NCBI RefSeq assembly: GCF_030816015.1
Contig: NZ_JAUSXN010000001.1
Location: 4,464,001-4,528,000 of the forward strand
Origin: Pedobacter sp. W3I1
GTDB taxonomy: Bacteria; Bacteroidota; Bacteroidia; Sphingobacteriales; Sphingobacteriaceae
DNA length: 64,000 nucleotides
Direction: 5' to 3'
A program made the position numbers and the translations under genes. The notes below the pieces were generated by a model, which saw only the letters and a program-made list of their open reading frames with translations, ran no database searches and was not told the DNA's origin. This document shows positions 27,101 through 37,600 of the stretch, piece by piece (position 1 is the first letter of the stretch; the number at the start of each line of letters is the position of its first letter).

Positions 27101-28441
27101 CCTGGCATGTTTTATAAAGAAGTTAATTTCTGAAACTGATTCTGTTGTCGAAAGCACGTCATCAACAAAGATCACTACATCAGCTTTTTGCAAAAGTTCA
27201 GTGTAAAACATTTTGAAGTTATGTAGAAACTCTTCTTTCGGATTATATTGAATTATCGTTGCAACATCAGAAAACAGAACATCGTTTACCAGGTTGACAA
27301 ATCCTGAATTAGAGCCTAGCGTTGATGTGATGATTACAACCTTTTTATCCTCAAGGTGATGGAAGGGTGTACACTTTTTGCGCAGCCATTCTGAGACGCT
27401 CTCCCGATTATGCTGTAGAAAACGGCCCACCCGGATATAGTAAATATAGTTCTTATCGTATTTTAAAATATGCTTTCTATATACTATCGGCATTGATCCA
27501 GCTACGTTTCCATCGTCAAAGAATGGAAAAACATCTTGATCATTTTTGTGCGGATAACTTCTTGGATAACCAAAGATGAGGTTTGGTGTGATCGAGCTTG
27601 CTCGAGTTTCAATCAAACATAACTCCTGAGCAGTGTTTGTAGGATAACATGATTTACAAGAATTGATCCTATACCAAGGGGTATGCAGAGATATAAAATA
27701 CCTCTGGTTCACTTCTGTCGCGACGAGGGACTTCTCATTTAGCGTACCAGATTTTTGAAGGATCTTTTTGTCAAGGTGCTCGATTGCAATTTTTCGCTCG
27801 GACAAGGAAACCATACCCCAACCATACTCTTTAGCCACAGGATGTTTCGTAAAATCCTTATCACAATCCAAAATTTCAGGTGCTATTACAACACAGTTAA
27901 TGACAGGATCCAAGAATTTAATATTCTTCTTATTGATCTCCTCACGGTCGGAAACTTTGAATTTATCAAAAATTTCTGTTTGTATTTTCAATGAGGTGGA
28001 AAAGGTAGTACTGATTGGGACGATCAAGATTACCTGTTCATTTACGCGTTCAGGATTCTTAAGAAATAATGTTTCTTTAGTACAAATATCATGATTAAAG
28101 ATATCGCACAGGGAATCATGACACTTATAATAATCGTTCAACATCTTCCTAATATTGCTCACTAAGAGGTCCGAATACTGCTCATAACCTAAAAGCGTAA
28201 TCGAGCTGTGTCCGTCTATTACACTTGCCCTAACTGCAATTTGAATCTCCCTTTCAAATGTATTAATGATATAGCGGCTTATTAGAAAGGCAAACCTATT
28301 TGTATAGAAGCTATTGTAGAACAACCTTTTCGCGTAAAAGTAGTCCTTTATATGAAGATTGGAACCGAGTTCAAAATGACTACCCGATATCTTGTATCCC
28401 TTTAGTTTTTGGAAATATGCAGAGGTATTGATTTTTATCAT
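24179..28441 (-). CDS. Multidomain protein: phosphoribosyltransferase fold, GAF-like domain, histidine-kinase-like ATPase
   Basis: 1420 aa, cytoplasmic. The N-terminal 350 residues are unassigned apart from a Cys cluster (INSCKSCYPTNTAQELC). Residues about 365-490 carry a type I PRTase-like fold: VVIITSTLGSNSG and the PRPP-loop-like VVIFVDDVLSTTES (D427-D428). A long helical region follows. Residues about 905-1060 resemble a GAF domain (LQTILQICCNILGVEQGGAF). The C-terminus is GHKL: helix with a possible phosphoacceptor His (KMHLISLANDAIKHNG), N-box ELIFEILYNIKRHA (1307-1320), G-box GVDGLNLIHNII, and final strand YFNVYIPI. ATGA overlap (4 nt) with the upstream 797-aa gene. PRTase fused to a kinase is unusual; it may bind rather than convert a nucleotide. 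Confidence 0.75.
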   Translation of the reverse strand: MIKINTSAYFQKLKGYKISGSHFELGSNLHIKDYFYAKRLFYNSFYTNRFAFLISRYIINTFEREIQIAVRASVIDGHSSITLLGYEQYSDLLVSNIRKMLNDYYKCHDSLCDIFNHDICTKETLFLKNPERVNEQVILIVPISTTFSTSLKIQTEIFDKFKVSDREEINKKNIKFLDPVINCVVIAPEILDCDKDFTKHPVAKEYGWGMVSLSERKIAIEHLDKKILQKSGTLNEKSLVATEVNQRYFISLHTPWYRINSCKSCYPTNTAQELCLIETRASSITPNLIFGYPRSYPHKNDQDVFPFFDDGNVAGSMPIVYRKHILKYDKNYIYYIRVGRFLQHNRESVSEWLRKKCTPFHHLEDKKVVIITSTLGSNSGFVNLVNDVLFSDVATIIQYNPKEEFLHNFKMFYTELLQKADVVIFVDDVLSTTESVSEINFFIKHARSDKRGIDFSLGLINRAGFYNYSKLVNKFRLEDDPVDLVRVFNFIDINVPPIPHRDQYPYSALVDKYRELSSKSVLDTMRLYFKERELKFKPVDLSKEYDSLDDAGKPKSLYQFLINHEFMKLFRTDSEGNYSLKLQIEDIFESDKNHGLDKLVSFVERDSDGNSIKSFNKIYPEFKGETANALLKLCSSEPYIQHGKIKEKAFGWVLSVLMQMVGEINKMAKVPDSFFQARSNSRLSRFSPYQTFMFLLKRASKLKMNYIYSLEVLSTVSYVIEGIERVGQVQYYKELPSEKKDLFDPLQKLVEDSIEEIKPMQFITYYISLLQELIFEHESKAIKVVSNIKKIIDNNIKKGNLSGVRGRTLKNSYNDNFIHLLRLLVLENTFIFHSTCEKFFKKKLNLNFGSPDYSDFLIGLGLNFETYPFLYNRYMLSNFIQKGDEVEYKPADDIIQSFNDMMVLKAMLKSERDEPDMAKDVLIEQKLQTILQICCNILGVEQGGAFFAVSYQNRGKVKQRDDIAIVSNYYTNIKSKLDPDTFSTNSFLHQVFRGVEENKGDTPLSAFEISLDDNGLIHFRDNIDFSTNEAYYFSEFQEKLYSKILYLRITEIKPSLDGKSFEARPQAVLGFYCSPLEAVPSDLFIKQQEDILDRHVNNQDKEYTEFKFKAVNSSKKTYPTKVYQRPYQRFDPKRVRQLLLLRNDLSDFINHHLNNDSLRAYIELLNNEKISTSLKHGIGVYEDLFKKYTSILNEDARLVTQVNVREKLEQGTVFLQTVFSYLTNKMHLISLANDAIKHNGFEQKHRFEQIELKTLVEGFRKAVPFIFQLDQDNIRALTSEEIFFDSESISEVHLQIEFNMFPKLFDELIFEILYNIKRHAVLGSRSRISEKNPLEIRIFTEQIKQVRYLCVSNNFLLKTPRYVRHLNEKLSRKKGVDGLNLIHNIISRTMGAKLHIEAQSGYFNVYIPIETIKENESTDN

Positions 28442-30831
28442 GCAAAATCCTGTATTTCAACGTTGATCAATGAGCGCGTAGTTTCTTCAAAAAGCGATAT
28501 ATATTCTTTATTTTCCAACAACAACTCGAAGTTGAGTAATTTCCCTGATGCGGAAAAAAGTGGACCTTTCATCCCTGGAGGTTTTGGCTCCCTTTTTCGC
28601 TCAAAACCGACAGTAACGTTCGCCATATTATTGTGATATTGATTTATCTCAAGGTTAGCGTTGACAAAATGCTGAAACTTAATTCCACATAGCAGGCTGT
28701 TGAACCAAAATATATCTGATATACCTTGTCTATCCATTATTGTTTCCAACTGATCAAAATGATGCTTGATTGGAATATAAAATAAGACATATCGATCTTG
28801 TTTCCAGAAGCCTACATCTCCTTTCGGCGCACGGTCGAAGATGGCGAGAATGTTGATGATCTCTGTATATAACTCTTGCCCCATTCCAGTAATTATTGTT
28901 TCCTTCAAGCCGTTTGATGTAAACTGCAAGTTTGCTAAAAATCTCACCCAGTCGCTAGAATTATGGAGTATCGCGCTAAGTTCTATTGCATCCAAGACAA
29001 TTATACCTTCACTGGCCTTTGATAGAACATATTCCTTTAACATATCCAGTTTCAGATACTTTCCACCGAAAGAAAAATCAGCCCGAAGCTTGAAGATACT
29101 TAGATTTCTTGCTGGGCTGGGATCTTCTTTGACATTATATCCTTGGAGCTCAAGAAAAACCGAAGCTGGAGTGCTGCTTTCCTGAAAGTCATCAACCTTT
29201 GTTAGATCAAGTTCTTCAAATCCATTGGCAATTGGAACTATAAAGTTATAATTCGTTCCAAGTTTGTAAAAGTCAGAAATATCATCCTGCCGAATAGTAC
29301 CCCTCTGTTCAGACATTGCATAACCTCTTGGATACTCTTCATTGATATCATTAGAAGCAACTTTTACGAAGGCGCGACTTTCACTAAGTATCGATTGAGA
29401 AAAGATCAATAATCCGAGTCTTGCCTTTGTGCGATTAATCTGATGAAAGAGCTTGATGGAATTAAAGTCAAAGAAGTTATTTAGCTTATACTTCTTCACC
29501 TCCGAAATATCCTCCTCATACTCATGTTGGATCTTTTGCTGCAATTCCAAGTCGCTTAGTTCTGAAGAGTAGAGTAATTTTTCATTGCTTAGATTCTCGA
29601 AATATGACGAGCAGATACCTACACTTCCAGAATCAAATGTATTTATATCAACAAAATAATCTCTCCCGCTAAACTGGGATATCCACTTAGGGTCGATACG
29701 TTTTAGCCTCTTAATCCGTTCCTGATTATAAATTCTAGCAGTGATGATTCCACACCCGCTTTTGGTATGCTCAACCATATTCTTCGCTAGTTCCTGAATC
29801 CCATATGCCAATCCTTTAGTCTTTTGCATCAGGCTTCTGAAATTCTCTTCGTAAATCAAATAAAAGCGTTTTATGATAGCGTCCTTCTGTCCTTTTTTTA
29901 GTTTTTCAGGAACTTCCATTACCGCTTTCATTCGATCAATCAACTCATTTTCATCAGAAGGAATTCCAAACAATTCTCCCATGTGTAATAACAGTGAGAA
30001 ACAATAAATTTCAGCGTCACTGAAACCGAATACACTATATTCCTCTAGAACTTTCACTAAGGAGGCCCGGCAGTTGATTGCATAAATAGAATTGTTCTTA
30101 CTAGGCTTGTAAGTAAGCTTCAGTAGTTCAGAAACGCTTATTGGAAGTTTCGAAAGCGTCTCTATAAGATAAAGTGCACTTAAATCTTCTCTTTTCCATG
30201 ATTTCCCTCCCTTTATCGATCGCCTAAACTCTTGTTTCAAAATCTTGAAACCTTCTCCTCTTTTCGAAAGATCATGGATCGGTTTATCCGCTATTAGTTT
30301 TTCAAATCGTGGCTTAAAGGAGTTTCCATCCGTTTTTTCCTTAAAAATCAGTTCAATGGAATCCTTAGTAACCAATAATATAGGCAGATAAGAATCAGAT
30401 TGAAACACAGTTGTAGCCGTCCTTTCCTCTCCATTTATAAATAATTTAAAAACCTCTTCTTCACACATTACCTGGAGATGTGCCTGATGTTGTGCTAATT
30501 GATAGAATAGATTTGCAGATTTGGTACCAGGAATAAGCTCTGGATAAAATATCTTGATAATCATCGATGGAAACTCAGCTTTCATCAAAGTAAGATACCC
30601 GAAAAAGACAAGGTCGAAATCCTGCTCCTTGTCATTCTGACCATATGTCTGTGGGAAAATCAAATGAAGTTCTTTCGGAGAAGCATAAAGAATATTATCT
30701 ACACCTTTAAAATGAGCTATCATATCCTTAAACAGTCCAACTAATTGTTCGATAAACGAATGGTCAATTATCTTTGGGACTTTCAAAACTATGTTTTCCC
30801 TTGAAAAAACGTCTTCAATAGATAGTGTCAT
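28438..30831 (-). CDS. GHKL ATPase-domain protein with STAS-like C-terminal region
   Basis: 797 aa, first gene of the operon. The N-terminal 330 residues are unassigned alpha/beta. Residues 344-356 are an N-box-like GIQELAKNMVEHT (N351). A G1-like VDINTFDSGSVGI is near 390-402, a G2-like TKARLGLLIF lies about 480, and a closing GTNYNFIVPI near 540 completes a Bergerat (HATPase) fold interrupted by a large insertion. Further on, EGIIVLDAIELSAIL followed by LQFTSNGLKETIITGMG resembles a STAS or anti-sigma-antagonist segment. No phosphoacceptor His domain is evident, so it may act as an anti-sigma/switch kinase. Promoter must lie in 30832-31672. Confidence 0.7.
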   Translation of the reverse strand: MTLSIEDVFSRENIVLKVPKIIDHSFIEQLVGLFKDMIAHFKGVDNILYASPKELHLIFPQTYGQNDKEQDFDLVFFGYLTLMKAEFPSMIIKIFYPELIPGTKSANLFYQLAQHQAHLQVMCEEEVFKLFINGEERTATTVFQSDSYLPILLVTKDSIELIFKEKTDGNSFKPRFEKLIADKPIHDLSKRGEGFKILKQEFRRSIKGGKSWKREDLSALYLIETLSKLPISVSELLKLTYKPSKNNSIYAINCRASLVKVLEEYSVFGFSDAEIYCFSLLLHMGELFGIPSDENELIDRMKAVMEVPEKLKKGQKDAIIKRFYLIYEENFRSLMQKTKGLAYGIQELAKNMVEHTKSGCGIITARIYNQERIKRLKRIDPKWISQFSGRDYFVDINTFDSGSVGICSSYFENLSNEKLLYSSELSDLELQQKIQHEYEEDISEVKKYKLNNFFDFNSIKLFHQINRTKARLGLLIFSQSILSESRAFVKVASNDINEEYPRGYAMSEQRGTIRQDDISDFYKLGTNYNFIVPIANGFEELDLTKVDDFQESSTPASVFLELQGYNVKEDPSPARNLSIFKLRADFSFGGKYLKLDMLKEYVLSKASEGIIVLDAIELSAILHNSSDWVRFLANLQFTSNGLKETIITGMGQELYTEIINILAIFDRAPKGDVGFWKQDRYVLFYIPIKHHFDQLETIMDRQGISDIFWFNSLLCGIKFQHFVNANLEINQYHNNMANVTVGFERKREPKPPGMKGPLFSASGKLLNFELLLENKEYISLFEETTRSLINVEIQDFA

Positions 30832-31672
30832 ACGATTAATTTAGAATTATTGAACCTTGAATCGTAGACTATTGAGAGCGTAAAACAATTTGAGTTCGAA
30901 ACGAATATAAAACTTTTCGGATAAAAAGCTAAACCTTAGCTAAAAAAGTTATGATTCAAATTCATTTTCTAATGCCTCACATCTAAAAAACTATCGTCGT
31001 TTGAGTATTATACTTCAAATAAATCCACCGGGAGAAGTCCCCAATCGTATTTTTGACATGGAAATCGCCTTTAAATTAAGTTGACTTTCGAGACAGATCT
31101 TTTGCCAGTTCCAGATAACCCGAAGAGTCTGGTTTTCGGCTATTTTGAGTCCAAGAGCGATTGTTTTGGTAAATAGCTGAATCTAAAAAGCAGTTAGGAG
31201 TAGTTGTAGGTATTTATTCTGAAGGAAAGGAAAATATTGTATTTACTCGGCAATCTATTTGGCGGCCGTTTTGCGCTGAAATGGAGGTCACTTTTAGGTT
31301 CTTGCCACTTTTACTGAGATATACAGTCAGGCTATGTTCCCACAGATTGTTCCAGTCGTTAAAAAAATTGAATGCTTTTAGTAAACGGCAATAAATGATC
31401 TCAACATTTTTTTTGTTTGCCGGTAAAAAAATTACATTCAATTCATAGACAGGTTTAATGATATTTATTTACTATTGTCATAAAAATTATCTTTCTGAAT
31501 TTTGTCTTTAATACTTTAAAAGGATAATTTTGAAAAAATTAACTCACTCTAACCAATGAAAGTATTAATCTCACGGACTCCCCATTTCAAACACCGCATT
31601 TTCTTAAAAAGAAACATCAACTCCTAATTTCCATCCCGGGATTCAATTTCATTGAACAACAAAAACCAATTA
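30832..31672. other. Divergent intergenic region between the sensory operon and the ABC-3C operon
   Basis: About 840 nt. It must hold the promoters of both divergent operons. A minus-strand ORF at 31214-31441 (75 aa, MNVIFLPANKKNVEIIYCRL onward) has protein-like composition but no recognised family and could be a decayed gene. Another minus-strand stretch near 31080-31160 reads SSGYLELAKDLSRKST then stop, suggesting a second remnant. No clear promoter motif could be fixed. Confidence 0.4.
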
Positions 31673-32752
31673 ATGGCTAATACAAAAATTAAATTTCTTC
31701 AGGCTCAGAATGGAGATTGTTTTTTATTATCGTTTACAGATGATAAAGGAGTAACTAAAAATATCTTGATTGATGGAGGCAGAGACGCTACATATTATGA
31801 TAAGTCAACCAATAAATTTGGTAATCTGAAAAGAGAAATAGATCTAATCAGATCAAGGAACGAAATGATTGACCTGATGATACTTACCCATATCGATAAT
31901 GATCATATGTGTGGGCTTATAAAATGGTTCGAAAAAGATAATGATGCATATAAGCTGATTAAGAACGTATGGTTCAACTCGGGCAAGTTAATTGCAGAGT
32001 ACCTGAAAGAACCAGAAAATCCAGATCTCAGTATTGGACTAAAAATATTTAGGTCCACAGTAACTGGTGTACACGAAGCAATAGATTTCGAAAACTATCT
32101 TTTAGAACATAATCTATGGGAACGAAAGATAATATTGAAGAAGCAAGAACTTAGTGAGTTTGGGGTAGGCATAAAGATACTATCTCCCGATGAGCAACAA
32201 CTTAGAAAACTACTAAAAGAATACCGAAAAAAAACAGGAGTTGATACCCACACCACCGCCAAAGAAAGCGATTGGAAAACGCCATTAAAAGATTTCATTA
32301 AAGAAGAAGCTGATCCAAAATATAAATTCAAGCAGGACACAAGTGTAAAAAACGGTAGTTCTATTTCATTTATACTCACATTGGGAAACACAAATTTTTT
32401 ATTCTTGGGGGATTCTCATCCGATAGGCATTTCAAATTCTCTTGAAGAAATGGGATATACAGCGTCTACGCCCTTGAAGGTTGCAATCTTCAAGGTATCC
32501 CATCATGGCAGTAAGAGCAATACAAACCGCAAACTCATTTCCCTGGTTAAAGCACAAAATTATTTTTTCAGTAGTGATAGTGCCGGCGATAACCACCCGA
32601 GTAAAAGAACTCTTGCGAGAATAATCAGCATAAATCCAGAAGCTGTTTTTCATTTCAATTATGCGTTCGTGAAAAATAATATTCTTCAGTCCGAGGACTT
32701 TAAAGATTTTCCGGAGATGAAATTAAAATTAACAACGGAGATAGAATTTTAA
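31673..32752 (+). CDS. MBL-fold hydrolase, ABC-3C effector component
   Basis: 359 aa from the ATG at 31673; a TTG at 31652 would add 7. A ComEC/Rec2-like metallo-beta-lactamase fold: QNGDCFLLSF, the metal-binding motif LTHIDNDH (H73, D75, D77, H78), NFLFLGDSHP (Asp), and VSHHGSKSNTN (His). A large helical insertion lies between strands (about 100-230). Members of this fold in conflict systems are usually nucleases or phosphodiesterases. It ends 1 nt before the trypsin-like gene and is the first gene of a four-gene operon. Confidence 0.85.
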   Translation: MANTKIKFLQAQNGDCFLLSFTDDKGVTKNILIDGGRDATYYDKSTNKFGNLKREIDLIRSRNEMIDLMILTHIDNDHMCGLIKWFEKDNDAYKLIKNVWFNSGKLIAEYLKEPENPDLSIGLKIFRSTVTGVHEAIDFENYLLEHNLWERKIILKKQELSEFGVGIKILSPDEQQLRKLLKEYRKKTGVDTHTTAKESDWKTPLKDFIKEEADPKYKFKQDTSVKNGSSISFILTLGNTNFLFLGDSHPIGISNSLEEMGYTASTPLKVAIFKVSHHGSKSNTNRKLISLVKAQNYFFSSDSAGDNHPSKRTLARIISINPEAVFHFNYAFVKNNILQSEDFKDFPEMKLKLTTEIEF

Positions 32753-32753
32753 T

Positions 32754-34106
32754 ATGACACAGGACGATCTAAAAAAATATACGGTTGTAGTAGGCGAAGG
32801 AAGTGGTTGTCTCTTTCAGCCTATGACTGAAAATTTCACCTATATAATAACGGCCAAACATCTGTTCGATGAAGACAAAGAGCTCGAATCTGGGGAAACT
32901 ATTAAAGAGCTTAAACCTAACGGTTCTTTAATTCATATAGCAAGGCATACCCATAATGGCGATGTGTGGGATTTGGAATCTATTGATTTTGTATTGCAGC
33001 TTGACGAAAATTATTTTCCGCATGAGCACGCGGACCTGGCAATCCTTAAGATACCTTTTCTAAACGGTTGCAATATGATAAACATTATCGAGGAGCCTAT
33101 TTTTGTTCAGGGTATAAACCTTTGCGGATTTCCAAACACGGCAAATGCAAATATCGCTGGAGAGCGATACCAGACAAAGGAAATACAGAATTTCGGTGCG
33201 ACAGGGAATTATTCGATAAGTGCCCAGCTTATTGGCAACTTCGATCAACAGGATATTGAAGGAATGTCCGGCGGTGGAATTTTAAGCCTAAATGGCGATG
33301 GAATAACCTTCTCCGGGACGCAGAGTAAAATGGCCAGTCTATTATACCCTGCAGGAAGAATTGGTTTTATACAGCCCAAGTATGCGAGAGAAATAATTGA
33401 GTATCCTAAATATGCAGGAAGACTGGAAAAACTATATCCTAATACGTTGGCAAATTTTTCTTTTTTAAGAGACAAGGCTTTTTTATTGGATGTGGATGCG
33501 ATGGATGTCGAGAATGCAGATGGTGCCAGGGTTACGCTACTAAACAAAGCGCAGTATATCATCGATTCCGAAATAACGCCATTTGCAATTAGAGAATTGT
33601 TCAAAGAAAGGTTATTGGTAAACGAAAATGATAAAACCTGCTTAGGGTATAACGCTGTTTGGATTGCCTGGCTTGAATTTCTGACAATTATGAATATTGC
33701 CAAATATGATCAGATCGACTCTACAAATTTATCACAGATCTTCAATTCTTACCGGCTTATGTATGTCCATACGGACGACTGGACAGCTGTTAACATTTCA
33801 CAAGTATACGGCAAATCAAATTATTTTGGCCTGAAACCTGATTCAACGGTAATTGTAAGTTCTAAAAGTCCTGCAAAGACAAAATTTAAAATTGCAAAAG
33901 GAACCCTTATAGATATCAAGAGACCTTATGACAAAAAGGGATTCCGCACAGATATGGGTATACATCCATTTACATGCTTTGACTTTGTCCATATCGATTA
34001 TTTCAAGACAAAATGCATCGTTCAGAAAATTGAAGAATACCAAGACCTAAGCGAACAAGACATCCTAGATAAACTTAAGCAAGAATATAATGACCTTTTC
34101 AACTAA
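32754..34106 (+). CDS. Trypsin-like serine protease, ABC-3C effector component
   Basis: 450 aa, no signal peptide, so cytoplasmic. Triad: IITAKHLFD (H36), HEHADLAILKI (D94), GMSGGGIL (S172) in standard chymotrypsin-fold order. The C-terminal 250 residues are helical and unassigned, of the type that in ABC-three-component systems anchors the effector to the other subunits. Gene ends 17 nt inside the middle-component gene, implying translational coupling. Proteolysis of a host protein on activation is an inference. Confidence 0.85.
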   Translation: MTQDDLKKYTVVVGEGSGCLFQPMTENFTYIITAKHLFDEDKELESGETIKELKPNGSLIHIARHTHNGDVWDLESIDFVLQLDENYFPHEHADLAILKIPFLNGCNMINIIEEPIFVQGINLCGFPNTANANIAGERYQTKEIQNFGATGNYSISAQLIGNFDQQDIEGMSGGGILSLNGDGITFSGTQSKMASLLYPAGRIGFIQPKYAREIIEYPKYAGRLEKLYPNTLANFSFLRDKAFLLDVDAMDVENADGARVTLLNKAQYIIDSEITPFAIRELFKERLLVNENDKTCLGYNAVWIAWLEFLTIMNIAKYDQIDSTNLSQIFNSYRLMYVHTDDWTAVNISQVYGKSNYFGLKPDSTVIVSSKSPAKTKFKIAKGTLIDIKRPYDKKGFRTDMGIHPFTCFDFVHIDYFKTKCIVQKIEEYQDLSEQDILDKLKQEYNDLFN

Positions 34107-34617
34107 CGATATAATTTCAGAATTGCATAAAAATTTCCAAGGTGCTTCTTTCGAGTACCTTGAGGTCGATTATTTGGGAAAGATCCCTGCATTTTTTATT
34201 AAAATTGATTCCGAACCCAAGCTTTCAGAACAATGGTTGGCAATTGTAGATTTTATAGCAGTAAACTTCCAGTCCTTATTAACGGATGAATTCGCAATCT
34301 GGAATATCTATCTGTTTTTTATCTTGCCCAGGGAAATACTCCATGAACTGAAATACATAATTGAAAACAATACGTTTTCCAGCAGAAAGATTGTTATAGA
34401 AAGCGTAACTCCAAACGAGAAGATTATTGATGATCATATTGTCAATATGGACCTGGTTTTTGGTGCCGCCCAGCATCCAGGAATAATTTTCACCCATAAT
34501 GATCTATTATGGGACATCTTGGAAAATAAGGAAGCAAAGAAAAAAATTACAGATGAAGATAAAGAGATATTCAAAAAAATCATCAGAACAGTAAAAAAAA
34601 GAGCAAATGAAAATTAA
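34090..34617 (+). CDS. ABC-3C middle component
   Basis: 175 aa, acidic/hydrophobic alpha-beta protein (LHKNFQGASFEYLEVDYLGK, LTDEFAIWNIYLFFILPREI, VFGAAQHPGIIFTHNDLLWD) with a lysine-rich tail. Its size and place between the effector and the SMC-like ATPase gene, overlapping both, match the middle component of ABC-three-component systems. Assignment rests on gene order more than on a motif. Confidence 0.65.
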   Translation: MTFSTNDIISELHKNFQGASFEYLEVDYLGKIPAFFIKIDSEPKLSEQWLAIVDFIAVNFQSLLTDEFAIWNIYLFFILPREILHELKYIIENNTFSSRKIVIESVTPNEKIIDDHIVNMDLVFGAAQHPGIIFTHNDLLWDILENKEAKKKITDEDKEIFKKIIRTVKKRANEN

Positions 34618-37600
34618 AAGCGTCGAGATATCCGCATTCAGGATTTATGATGATCCTAAAAATGCAAATTTTGATTTCAGTGACAACACCGGTGATATTG
34701 CTGACTTTGTTTCGTTGTATGCTCCGAACGGATTTGGAAAAACCTCATTTTACGATGCGGTTGAGTGGGCCGTTACAAAATCAATCAATAGATTTTACAT
34801 CCGTGGGGAAGAGCTAAAAAAACTTGCGGATTTTCAAGCGGTTAAAAACAAAATGCCTTTGATCAGGAATTCAAAATCCAAAGGGCCAACGTTTGTTAAA
34901 ATCACCTCTGACACAGGATTATTTGCAGAGATCTTCAAAAAAAACGGAAAACAATCTCATGACATTAATTTTAAAAAACCAGTAATACATGATTTCCAGC
35001 AGGTTATTCTAAGTCAAGAGTGGATTTCTGCTTTCCTCACTGAAAGTGATGGAGAGCTGCGTTATAAAAAATTTATGGAAAGACCTGATCTCTCAGAGAT
35101 AAACAAATATTATAACAATATAAAGCTCCAAATTGGCGTACTGGAAAATGAGAAAAATGCTTTAAAGAAAAAGATTGAAGATTTAAGAGATCTAATCATC
35201 AATACCGGGGAACAAGACCTCCTTTCAACTGTAAATAAACAAATTGATCTTCTTATTTCTGAACATGACCAGAAAAACCTTTCAAGGATTGACGCTTCAA
35301 CAACAAAGGAACAGATCAAAAAACTTCAGGATACGATCGTCGACTGCAGAATTTCGATGAATAATCAGCAGGAGCTAAACCTTGTCCTAAAAGATATTAT
35401 AGTTGCAAGAACCGGTGATGAAAACATCTGTGGCGCCACACAATATTTTGAAACACTGAATGATCTGGAAAATATCCTAAAAGAGATAAACCTTTTATCC
35501 GGCCGTATTAAAGGAATTGAAAATCTGCAGGAGCATTCAAATAAGCTTGCCGAATTAAAAAAGAATTCAGTTAAGCTAAACGAACTAAAGATAGTATACC
35601 AAAATTATTATCCCAAATTAGAAAAACATGGGTTAACTGCTACTTCAATTAAAGATAAACGGATTGCTATCGAGACACTTGATAAAATTGTTTTTAGCTT
35701 AGTAATTAGGATAAGCGGAAATGAGGGTTCGCAGGCAGAGCTACAGACCCAGGTTGATTCCCTTATTGAACAGATCGATTCAACCAACCGACTGATAGCA
35801 GAGTTACCGGGAATAATAACTGATTTCAACAAAAATTCGGAAGAAATCCAAGCTGCGCGATTCAGATTGAATGTGATCAAGGAGGATTTAAAAAAGCCCA
35901 TAGAACAGATCAAAGACTTGGAATCTTCTATATCCGCGACAACGAATATATTAAAGCAACTACGGGAAAATATATACTCAAAAGAGTCGGTGGCCAATGA
36001 TCCAGATCTTGAAGCCCGGATAGTTATCCTAGGTGAACTGGAGAAAAGTCTAAACACTGAAAGAAACAAATTATCCGAGCAAACAAATCTTATTGAACAG
36101 CAGCAGATACTGAATTCAAATATCCAGGAATTTATCCAGGCAGGTTTAGGAATTGTTAATGAAAGAAAAAAATCAGATTGTCCGCTATGTGAACATCAGT
36201 ACAATTCGTACAATGAATTATTAAGTAAAATCACCGGTAATACAGCTTTAAGCGAAAATCTAAAAAAAATGCTCTCCGATCAGAATGATCTGAAAGTATC
36301 AATTGAAAATATTGAGAACCAGATTAAAACCGAAAAGGCCATACTTGAAAGTTTTTACAACCTGGATATCCTGGAGGCAGAAGAAAAGAAGAAAATATTA
36401 CAAAATAAAATAGACTCTTTTAAACCCGAATCCGAGAGATTGGTAAACAGGATTGAAGAATTGAATAGTAAACTGACTGAAGCTAATATCAAATTATCCG
36501 GGTTTAGTTCCAGTGAACGTGAACATACCCTAAAAGTGGAACATGACAGGCTCACTAATTTAAAAAATCAGATTGTAAAAAGTCTCAACGACGTTAAGAC
36601 AAAGCTATTCGCGGATCAGGCAGAGTTATCCTCTTCCCAATCAAAAACTGAGCTATTAAAGAATGAGATTAGTGAGTTAGAAAAGATGGATGATTACATT
36701 GAGATAATGCAACTCTTTGGAATGGTATGGCCTGGAGAAGAAATTAATCGGACTGCGATAGACAAACACAGCCAAGGACTGACAGAAGAGTTGGAAAAAA
36801 ATCTTAAACTAGAACAGGAAACAGAGGCCAATCTGAAAACCCAGGAAAAAAAATTATCTCAATATAAACTGGAGGATTTAATCACTAGGTTAAATGACAT
36901 GCAACAAAAACGAGTGGATGCGAATCAGAAGACTGAGCGTTACGTTAATTTCTTAAACAAAAAACTGAGTATCAATAATACAGGACTTGATAGATGGCAG
37001 CTTTCTACTTTGATTGACAATAAAGAAAAGGAAATTAATGCTAAGGTCAGAAAGAATAAGGATTTAATAGATAGTTATGATAAACTAAATGGATACTGTG
37101 ATAACATAGAAGGGTTTCTTTTATCGGAAGGTGCAAAAAGTGAGATTAAAAAATTTGAAAAAGAACTGAATTTATTAACCGACAAGGTTGATCCCTTACT
37201 TCAAGAAGAAAAGCTAAAAACCAAGACTTTTCTACAGACAAAAATCCAAGAGTTTTTTTATGAAAAGCTGATCAATGATCTGTACAAAAAAATTGACCCC
37301 CATCCTGAGTTTAAAGAGGTTCAGTTTCAGGCTGATTTTGAGTCCGATTCCGCAAGGCTTGATGTATTTGTTAAGAGCGGGGTTGGTGAGACCATGTTGA
37401 TACCAAACCTATATTTTAGCACCGCCCAGATTAATATCCTAAGTTTAAGCATCTTTCTGGCAACAGCACTTAATTCCCCAAAATACGACTGCATATTCAT
37501 TGATGACCCCATTCAATCAATGGATAGTATAAATGTTCTTTCCACTATTGATCTTTTTAGAAGTATTGTGGTTAATCATAAAAAGCAGATCATTTTATCT

